DNA of 21,049 nt, taken from positions 1-21,049 of the IMG/VR virus record IMGVR_UViG_3300006802_012955; one strand, given 5' to 3'. A program made the translations under genes and the position numbers. Below the pieces are notes generated by a model. That model searched no databases. It saw only the letters and a program-made list of their open reading frames with translations, and was not told where the DNA came from. Below, piece by piece: positions 15,669 through 21,049 of the stretch (positions are counted from its first letter, which is position 1; each line of letters begins with the position of its first letter). The DNA is from a virus.

Positions 15669-15674
15669 CAGTAC

Positions 15675-17759
15675 CTATATCTGCACATCTGGCGGAGCTG
15701 CCTGAAGCGGTGGTAAATCACCACCTGGAGGGGCTTCCCCAACAGGCACTTCCCCTTGAGGTAGTGGTTCTTCGCCTGGCAAGGCTCCTGCCAAGTCGCC
15801 CTGACCGCCTGGAGGTATACCTGGGTCTTGTGGCGGTGGCGCTATCTGAGGTTTTTGTACTAAAAAGGCAGGAAATCCAGCTAGTTGCTGCAACACTTGA
15901 GCAAACGCTGGGTTAGCTACGGCCTTTTCTTCCATCAGAATCTCAGTTTGAGCTATATGATCTAGAAGCGACTCCCTGATAGGATCTGGAACGTTTTCCT
16001 TAAAATAACGGGTCTGAATAGGGATCATGTGGGTAGTCCAGTGAACCACTAAATCCTCAAACGGCTCTGGCTCGCCCACTTCTTTACCAGACAGAATATC
16101 CTCATTTTCTGACTCAGCAGATCGTAGGGCTGCCGTGGTGATGTCGTAAAACTTATCCACCTGGCCAAATTCAAGCATATCAGCCATCTGCTCCCTGGTT
16201 AAAAGACCTGGAATTTCTCTATTTAATTCAATAATTTGCGAGATTCTGCCAGCAAATGACTCGCTGAAAGCTGTAGTGTTCTGGATTTGTACGTCAAATG
16301 GGCCAGATAGCTTGGTCCCTCGCAGATCTTGTATCTGATATTGGTTATTTTTACCCAAAATACGAATTAAACGACCGTCATCTTCCTTCGTGTAGTCACT
16401 AAAGACACCTAAAGCCTTACGGGTAACTCGTTTGATGAAGTTATTGTGCTTGGTAATATGAGTATTTCTGCCCTTTCGCTCCTGTTCTTCTAGGAACTGC
16501 AAGGCTATACCAGCCCTAATCCCTGGAGGCGGTGTCCCACGAGACACCCCATGCTCTCCAGAGATTTGCTGAAGCTCCTGAAGCACTTTGTCTCTAAATG
16601 CGTAAGCCTCTGACGGATTAGCAGCGAAATTCACGATCTGAGGGGCAGTTGGACCTCTGTAAGTCACTACGGTAGCCCTATTCGTCATGCTTTCTATCTT
16701 AGCTGCGCCTTCAGGCATCAGGATTTTAGGGTGCGCCACAAGAAAAAGGTTACGACTAATCAGGCTAGTAGTTTTGTTGTACTGGTGCTGAATTGGTCGA
16801 AGAATATTGTACCAGCTCTGGCCATGTAGTCTCGCTGGGGCATCGATATCAGTTAGGCACTCAAAAGAAAAATCGTTGTGAGTATAAGGATAGACCTTGG
16901 TTCTCTCTACCACCTCATCGCTAACGATGCGGATAACAACCCCTTCCGGTATAAACTCACTAGGCTTTACCTGGACACGATACACTATGACTTCTTCTTC
17001 TCGCTTTTCGTCTTCGGCATCAGCAAAGCCATAAATCTTACAAGAATCGCTAGGCTTTAGGTTGGGCTTATTGAACTTCTTGCGAGCTTCTTCAATGTGA
17101 ATAATCTCTTCTATATCAATAACATAGCTGACTTCTCGCCAGTGCCTCTTAGGTTCTGGGAAGACAAACCAAGGCTCTTTGATGCGGTAGCAAACATCTC
17201 CGATAGGATTACCCTTATCGTCTTTGTCGCCAATACTCTTATCCCAGCCAATATCTAAGTAAATCTCCCCAAAGACTCGCTTCCAGCGCTGGAGTCTCTG
17301 CATCAACTCTTCGAATTGGTTCTTCTGGTTAATGTACTTAACGACCATCTGCCCTAAATCAGCACTCACCTTGTCGCGGTGTTCATTGTTTGCAGGACCG
17401 ACATAAACGTTCGGTTTAAACTGTGAGAGGTGACTTACATGCTGTTCGGTTAAGTCAGTAAGATGAGAGATAACAACAGGCATGATGCGCTTAGGTAGTA
17501 CCACGTCTCGGTTGTTTGGAATCCGAAAAGTGTACTCCTGGGTCTGATCGAACCAGCCCATATACCAGCACAAGTTATTCTTGTACTCGGCGATGCGGTC
17601 CTTAGCCAACTCTTCTAGGATCGGCAACGTATTCCTAAACCACTTAATAGTCTTTTTGTCAGTTTTGTAAGCGTTCTCAAACCAAATAGGCTTTAGAGGC
17701 TCTTTGTTAGAAGCTGCAACATCACTATATTCGTTAAAAACATCGCCTTTAGTAGTCAT
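15675..17759 (-). CDS. Portal protein
   Basis: 694 residues, the right size and position (after large terminase, before scaffold) for the dodecameric portal through which DNA is packaged and ejected. Diagnostic stretches are the N-terminal wing with NLCWYMGWFD and LPKRIMPVVISHLTD, a beta region with RIKEPWFVFPEPKRHWRE, and the stem/clip region with SWYNILRPIQHQYNKTTSLI, where portals of short-tailed phages carry a similar Arg/Gln helix. After about residue 630 the chain becomes a Pro/Gly-rich tail of about 60 residues (IAPPPQDPGIPPGGQG and onward) that is probably disordered. The ATG overlaps the previous stop as ATGA, without a strong ribosome-binding site, so translation is coupled. Confidence 0.93.
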   Translation of the reverse strand: MTTKGDVFNEYSDVAASNKEPLKPIWFENAYKTDKKTIKWFRNTLPILEELAKDRIAEYKNNLCWYMGWFDQTQEYTFRIPNNRDVVLPKRIMPVVISHLTDLTEQHVSHLSQFKPNVYVGPANNEHRDKVSADLGQMVVKYINQKNQFEELMQRLQRWKRVFGEIYLDIGWDKSIGDKDDKGNPIGDVCYRIKEPWFVFPEPKRHWREVSYVIDIEEIIHIEEARKKFNKPNLKPSDSCKIYGFADAEDEKREEEVIVYRVQVKPSEFIPEGVVIRIVSDEVVERTKVYPYTHNDFSFECLTDIDAPARLHGQSWYNILRPIQHQYNKTTSLISRNLFLVAHPKILMPEGAAKIESMTNRATVVTYRGPTAPQIVNFAANPSEAYAFRDKVLQELQQISGEHGVSRGTPPPGIRAGIALQFLEEQERKGRNTHITKHNNFIKRVTRKALGVFSDYTKEDDGRLIRILGKNNQYQIQDLRGTKLSGPFDVQIQNTTAFSESFAGRISQIIELNREIPGLLTREQMADMLEFGQVDKFYDITTAALRSAESENEDILSGKEVGEPEPFEDLVVHWTTHMIPIQTRYFKENVPDPIRESLLDHIAQTEILMEEKAVANPAFAQVLQQLAGFPAFLVQKPQIAPPPQDPGIPPGGQGDLAGALPGEEPLPQGEVPVGEAPPGGDLPPLQAAPPDVQI
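17414..17421. repeat. GTTTAAAC palindrome inside portal gene
   Basis: Exact octamer, read as CAG TTT AAA CCG (Gln-Phe-Lys-Pro). It is the rightmost copy; none is found from here to 21049. Confidence 0.9.
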
Positions 17760-18145
17760 GCGTCTTTCTTGGGAAGGTTATCTTTTTTATCTGGTAAAGG
17801 TGCATGTGCCATCATTGCAGGATCGAACTCAGTTAAGTCAACACCATCTATGCCAGCAGCCTCTTCAAACTGAGAGTTGAGAATGTCTTCTTCTAGTGAA
17901 ACAGTGCGCTCTCCAATCGGATCCTCTCGGACTCCGCTATTAGGATCTAGCGTGTAAACGCTGTGAGTAGTCCTCTTCATTGACTCAACTTCAGCCTTAG
18001 CTTCAGTGGCCATATCTAGGGCTTTCTCTGCCAGAACTCGTGCGGTCTTAGCTTCGGCAATGTACTCGATGAGAGTCATGATCATCTCAGTCTTGCCGTC
18101 CTTACCAGGTTCCACTTTGGTCTTTTTCTTTTTCACATTATCCAT
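17756..18145 (-). CDS. Small helical protein between large terminase and portal
   Basis: 129 residues. A basic start (MDNVKKKKTKVEPGKDGKTE) leads into a long helix (residues about 20-60, ending near EAKAEVESMKRT), then an acidic extended region ending PDKKDNLPKKDA. No known domain is recognised. It overlaps the terminase stop by 13 nt and the portal start by 4 nt (ATGA), so it is a coupled packaging or head gene. GGAGA lies a few bases before its ATG. Short helical proteins at this position occur in many phages, without assigned function that I can name. Confidence 0.75.
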   Translation of the reverse strand: MDNVKKKKTKVEPGKDGKTEMIMTLIEYIAEAKTARVLAEKALDMATEAKAEVESMKRTTHSVYTLDPNSGVREDPIGERTVSLEEDILNSQFEEAAGIDGVDLTEFDPAMMAHAPLPDKKDNLPKKDA

Positions 18146-19641
18146 ACTTCTCCAGTATCTTCATCAAATATTGCACCTTGCTGATCTGCCATGCGAGTCC
18201 AGTCACTCTGCGTTGCCATATCATGAAAGTCTTTTCGGGTTAGTTTGTATCTTTCAAACTCTTTGTCTTCGCCTTCAGGATCAGTCTTGTTTAGCTGATA
18301 ACAACTGTGCGAAAGCATATATCTAAAGCAATCAATTAAGTGATCGTCTTTCTTTGGAATCTTACCCTCATCGTCAGTCACGTAGTTTTGTATCTCTGAC
18401 ATTAAGTAGACGCAGTGACTAGCTATAAACAGCCCATGCTTTTGCCTCATCACATCTTTCATTAACGAAAGACCGTCTTCTTTTTTCTGAGTTTGTTTTT
18501 GTGTTGGTGTGAGGTTGCGACCATAGCGAGCTAGCACTTCAGTAGCGAACCAGGCAGCAGCGTTATCATAAACAAGTTGCCAGTCATCGGGTCTATCCCA
18601 ATAACGATCCATAATCTTTTCAGCCTTACCCCACATTAAGTCTGTAGAGGTTCGCATACGATCTCTTTCGTACACTTCATCAAGAACAAAGACCTGCTTG
18701 GTGTAAGGATGTACGGCAATGAACAGCATACCAAAACAAGTGGTAGTACCTGGGTCGCAAATGCAGTACCAGTTCATTTTCTTTCTGTCTCGTTTGATAA
18801 TCTCTTCGATGTCTCTAATAGGTCGGACATGCTTGTGCTGTGAGAACATAGGGAAGATCGCATTGACTCCACCTGGCACGTACTTGGCCATGTACTCACG
18901 AAGCCATACCGCACTTTCGCCGTTCTCATAGAGTTGGCGCTTCTTCTCTAGTAGGTCTTTTTTTAGTACGTAAGGATTAGCGGAAGTAGGAAATTCGAAG
19001 TAAGCAAACTCTTTGTTGCCTCTCTTAACTTCCCTTAAGACATTAGTTCGATATTTAGTATAGAAGCACTCTCTGTCTGGCGGTGTACCGATAATAACCA
19101 GTGGCGCTCGTTTAGTAAGAAAAGATGGTTCTATCGCTATATGAAACTCTTCCGAGAAGTCTTTAAATTCATCGTAGCTCATTAAGTCAGGAGTGATACC
19201 ACGTAAAGCCTCGGCATTGTCTGCGCCGTCTAGTTTTATAAAGCTACCGTTTTTAAAGTTTACACGTAATTCACTTTTGTTAAACGCCCTGTCGCCATCA
19301 AGTAGTAGTTCTCTTGGGCCAAAGTTTTGTATACGTTTTGATGCCCAGAGAATTTCCGCAATCTGCTTTCGTTGTGGGCCAATGATGTAGCACTCGCTAC
19401 CAGGAGAAGTTAAACATTTTCGCCAGTTAATATAAGCAACGATTTCGGTTTTGCCTAAGCGACGACCAGCCTGAATAAAGATCACACGACAGCTATCCTG
19501 AAACACAGCCCTTCCGATCTTGATCTGGGAAGGGTGCGGAAACCATCTGGAATGTAGAGCTAAGACAGCATTTTTATAATCACTAATGGATCTTAGTGAC
19601 TGTACTATCTGCTCCCTTGCCTGTTCTCTTTTCGTAGTCAT
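18133..19641 (-). CDS. Terminase large subunit
   Basis: 502 residues, the ATP-driven DNA-packaging motor with nuclease activity. The N-terminal ATPase has Walker A at residues 59-65 (AGRRLGKTE, with the arginine-rich P-loop usual in terminases), Walker B ending LMSYDE with catalytic E158, and a coupling motif IIGTP near 183-187. The C-terminal RNase H-like nuclease is shown by D296 in ICDPGTT, a strand with LDEVYE (320-325), an LVYDNAAAW motif and KKDDHLIDCFRYML near the end, giving the acidic metal ligands. Length is normal. The ATG lies 59 nt inside the small terminase gene with no strong ribosome-binding site, which suggests translational coupling. Confidence 0.97.
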   Translation of the reverse strand: MTTKREQAREQIVQSLRSISDYKNAVLALHSRWFPHPSQIKIGRAVFQDSCRVIFIQAGRRLGKTEIVAYINWRKCLTSPGSECYIIGPQRKQIAEILWASKRIQNFGPRELLLDGDRAFNKSELRVNFKNGSFIKLDGADNAEALRGITPDLMSYDEFKDFSEEFHIAIEPSFLTKRAPLVIIGTPPDRECFYTKYRTNVLREVKRGNKEFAYFEFPTSANPYVLKKDLLEKKRQLYENGESAVWLREYMAKYVPGGVNAIFPMFSQHKHVRPIRDIEEIIKRDRKKMNWYCICDPGTTTCFGMLFIAVHPYTKQVFVLDEVYERDRMRTSTDLMWGKAEKIMDRYWDRPDDWQLVYDNAAAWFATEVLARYGRNLTPTQKQTQKKEDGLSLMKDVMRQKHGLFIASHCVYLMSEIQNYVTDDEGKIPKKDDHLIDCFRYMLSHSCYQLNKTDPEGEDKEFERYKLTRKDFHDMATQSDWTRMADQQGAIFDEDTGEVWIM

Positions 19642-20131
19642 ACATCGGGTCTAGCTTGTCTAGCTCACTAAATATCTCTCTAACCTTTTTCTCTACAGCT
19701 TTAGGTGTAAGATTTTGGCGCTGTATAATTTCAGTTGGTTTAGAACTATCAAGCCTGTTGATGCGATCTATGTTCGCTAATATATCAGAAGCAAACTTGG
19801 CTTCCTTCATGCTCAACTCTTCGTCTCTAGCGACCATGCGCTGCAACTGTTTTCGAAGAACCTCAACTGACAAACCACAAATAGCAGTGATGCCAGCTTT
19901 GTTCTTCTGAATAGCTTCTTTAATCATCTGCGCTTCAAGCTGTTTTCTAGTTGCATACCATCGGCCAGAACCAGACCAAGACTGAAGCTGCTTTTCAGGA
20001 ACGCCCAAAACCTCTGAGATAAAAGAATACTTGCGGTACATAAAGTACAGCTCTTTAGCTTTTACTCTTGCGAGTGCGGGATCTCTTTGAAACAGTTTTG
20101 CGTTTGGCGGTAGACTTGGTTTTTGGGACAT
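19583..20131 (-). CDS. Terminase small subunit-like protein
   Basis: 182 residues, directly before the large subunit. A helix-turn-helix-like segment at about 27-58 (ELYFMYRKYSFISEVLGVPE, then QLQSWSGSGRWYATRKQ) resembles the N-terminal DNA-binding domain of small terminases, which recognise the packaging start. A central helical segment (LRKQLQRMVARDEELSMKEA) could drive ring formation. A strong GGAGG lies 6 nt before the ATG, inside the preceding gene. Identification rests on the HTH pattern and on position; the DNA site it would bind is not visible. Confidence 0.8.
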   Translation of the reverse strand: MSQKPSLPPNAKLFQRDPALARVKAKELYFMYRKYSFISEVLGVPEKQLQSWSGSGRWYATRKQLEAQMIKEAIQKNKAGITAICGLSVEVLRKQLQRMVARDEELSMKEAKFASDILANIDRINRLDSSKPTEIIQRQNLTPKAVEKKVREIFSELDKLDPMYDYEKRTGKGADSTVTKIH

Positions 20132-20429
20132 CTTTAACCTCCGGTTTTACTTCTTCCTTTACAATTTCTTTTTCTTTTATTGGTGTAACGACTGCTAAAC
20201 ATCTGTCAGGTTTTGTTGGGTTTTGGATCTGTTCGGCAACTTCCCATAGGTCATCAATGTCTAAGTGACCCAACCTGTCTCTCACGTATTTGATTTGCTT
20301 CTCGTTTAGGATTTGCATCACCACCTGTGCAGCAAACTCCTTTGCTAGCTCACGGCCATAGGACTGTTCATAGATCTTCAATAAGTCTCTGGTTAGTGCT
20401 GCGATCTCGTCTTTTGATTTTTGCGCCAT
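20055..20429 (-). CDS. Small protein with basic C-terminal tail, upstream of small terminase
   Basis: 124 residues: an N-terminal helical domain (LTRDLLKIYEQSYGRELAKE, then QIKYVRDRLGHLDIDDLWEV), then a Lys/Glu-rich linker and a strongly basic end (KRKTVSKRSRTRKSKS). There is no recognised family. The ATG overlaps the TAA of the holin-like gene as TAATG, with AAGGA about 8 nt upstream. The last 77 nt are shared in another frame with the start of the small terminase gene. Position suggests a role in packaging or in late regulation. The basic tail could contact DNA, which is inference. Confidence 0.75.
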   Translation of the reverse strand: MAQKSKDEIAALTRDLLKIYEQSYGRELAKEFAAQVVMQILNEKQIKYVRDRLGHLDIDDLWEVAEQIQNPTKPDRCLAVVTPIKEKEIVKEEVKPEVKDVPKTKSTAKRKTVSKRSRTRKSKS

Positions 20430-20659
20430 TAAAAGATTCCTTTTATTTTCTTATCAGCCTTAAGACGACCATACCAAGCAACGATGGCGCTGACTAGAAT
20501 AGCAGCAGCAGCCCAAAAATCTTTAGCTGCAAGTATCACTGCTGGATCAACGTTTTGAACTATGTTTACTAACCACCACAACGAGGTGCCTATGGCAGAA
20601 ACAGATCCCCACATTCCCACGCTCTTATATGCTGGCTTTGTACTCTTTTTCATATTCAT
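20429..20659 (-). CDS. Holin-like small membrane protein
   Basis: 76 residues with two likely transmembrane helices: about 16-34 (near SVSAIGTSLWWLVNIVQNV) and about 45-63 (FWAAAAILVSAIVAWYG), ending in a basic tail (RLKADKKIKGIF). The KPAYKSVGMWGS start resembles small phage holins, which form inner-membrane holes at lysis. Two helices with charged ends fit a class II type. AGGAGG is 8 nt before the ATG at 20659. A holin just upstream of the small terminase is the T7 late-gene order. The call rests on topology and position; other small membrane proteins would look the same. Confidence 0.75.
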   Translation of the reverse strand: MNMKKSTKPAYKSVGMWGSVSAIGTSLWWLVNIVQNVDPAVILAAKDFWAAAAILVSAIVAWYGRLKADKKIKGIF

Positions 20660-20751
20660 TTAGTCATCCTCCTAAACTCATTCCACAGGTAGCCAAACCA
20701 ACTCTTTAAAGTATCAAGCTTCACTCTTATGAGCGTAACCCGAAACTCCAC
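20656..20751 (-). CDS. Possible tiny gene filling the gap before the holin-like gene
   Basis: A 31-codon frame starts with GTG at 20751, 1 nt after the preceding stop, and ends in a TGA that overlaps the holin-like gene's start as ATGA. The product begins VEFRVTLIRVKLDTLKSWFG and ends NEFRRMTK, an amphipathic basic peptide. It exactly fills the 93-bp gap with the operon's usual junction style, which argues for a real gene. However, there is no clear ribosome-binding site, and the frame is short enough to be chance. If it is not a gene, this gap holds only the AGGAGG site of the next gene. Confidence 0.35.
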   Translation of the reverse strand: MEFRVTLIRVKLDTLKSWFGYLWNEFRRMTK

Positions 20752-20752
20752 G

Positions 20753-21031
20753 CTACATACCAATCTGAAACTTAACGATATTCAACGCCTCTTTGCCTAA
20801 AAACATCCCAGACACTATCAGCAGCACCACCAAGAAAACCCTGACTGGCACGGCCTTGTTGTGAAGCTGAGTAAACAGCCCGATCTGAGATGTTAGGAGA
20901 TCGATGGACTGGGTTAAGCCTGCAATCGAGGCTGACAGCTCATCTCTGAGATTGTGAACGTCATCTCTAATTCTATAGATACTATTTGCCACATCAGTAT
21001 CAGCGCCGTTGGTCTGGCCTGGTTCAGCCAT
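20753..21031 (-). CDS. Coiled-coil plus transmembrane protein, possible lysis accessory (XhlA-like layout)
   Basis: 92 residues from the ATG at 21031 (MAEPGQTNG). Residues about 15-60 form a heptad-like coiled coil (IYRIRDDVHNLRDELSASIA, then LTQSIDLLTSQIGLF), followed by one transmembrane helix at about 66-84 (RVFLVVLLIVSGMFLG). A cytoplasmic coiled coil followed by a single C-terminal helix is the layout of XhlA-type proteins that accompany holins, and this gene sits beside a holin-like gene. The frame is open to the window edge through a TTG at 21043, so a longer start is possible. The ATG is preferred for its weak upstream GGA. Confidence 0.7.
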   Translation of the reverse strand: MAEPGQTNGADTDVANSIYRIRDDVHNLRDELSASIAGLTQSIDLLTSQIGLFTQLHNKAVPVRVFLVVLLIVSGMFLGKEALNIVKFQIGM

Positions 21032-21049
21032 CAAGTCATCCAATAAAAA

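Noticed and set aside
1-21049. Defence or anti-defence genes, retroelement, CRISPR array, tRNA or integrase
   Set aside because: I looked for reverse transcriptase, methylase, recombinase and repeat-spacer patterns and saw none. All reading frames fit a phage virion and packaging operon.

Overview
The window looks like the virion-structure and DNA-packaging half of a tailed double-stranded DNA phage (Caudoviricetes) with a short-tailed, T7/P22-style architecture. It could be a free phage, an uncultivated phage contig or part of a prophage. All 24 genes I support lie on the minus strand, so the operon reads from high to low coordinates. They are packed with ATGA/TAATG stop-start overlaps, and only about 2% of the window is non-coding. 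I see no host genes, tRNA, integrase, replication genes, CRISPR array or insertion sequence. I cannot assign a host. The base composition is only slightly AT-rich.

In the direction of transcription, 21031-20429 holds two or three small membrane or coiled-coil genes, probably lysis-related, including a holin-like protein. 20429-18133 holds a small basic-tailed protein, the small terminase and the large terminase, with long overlaps. 18145-13081 holds a short helical protein, the portal, an acidic scaffold and the major capsid protein. A signal-peptide-bearing gene follows the capsid gene directly, and a UUCG-loop terminator comes next at 12521-12536, much as T7 places a terminator after its capsid gene. 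12485-8539 is an accessory block of beta-rich proteins, among them one with three internal repeats. 8454-5666 holds an internal-virion-like protein, a small lysine-rich protein, a GH24-type lysozyme with a long proline-rich tail, and the tail adaptor. 5666-1 holds the large tail nozzle protein, a beta-domain virion protein and two ejection-protein-like coiled-coil proteins, the last cut by the window edge.

The genes form one assembly line. The terminase packages DNA through the portal into a shell of capsid protein built on the scaffold. The adaptor and nozzle close the head and form the tail. The Gln-rich coiled-coil proteins and the lysozyme are good candidates for the ejection apparatus, and the holin-like genes upstream of the terminase would time lysis.

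The most unusual signal is not a gene. The 8-bp palindrome GTTTAAAC occurs 12 times, where base composition predicts about 0.4. Four copies fall in the roughly 2% of the window that is non-coding: one between a ribosome-binding site and a start codon, two bracketing a 62-bp element, and one abutting a 16-bp inverted repeat. I see no defence system, retroelement or other known exotic system. The GTTTAAAC family is the best candidate for undescribed biology here.
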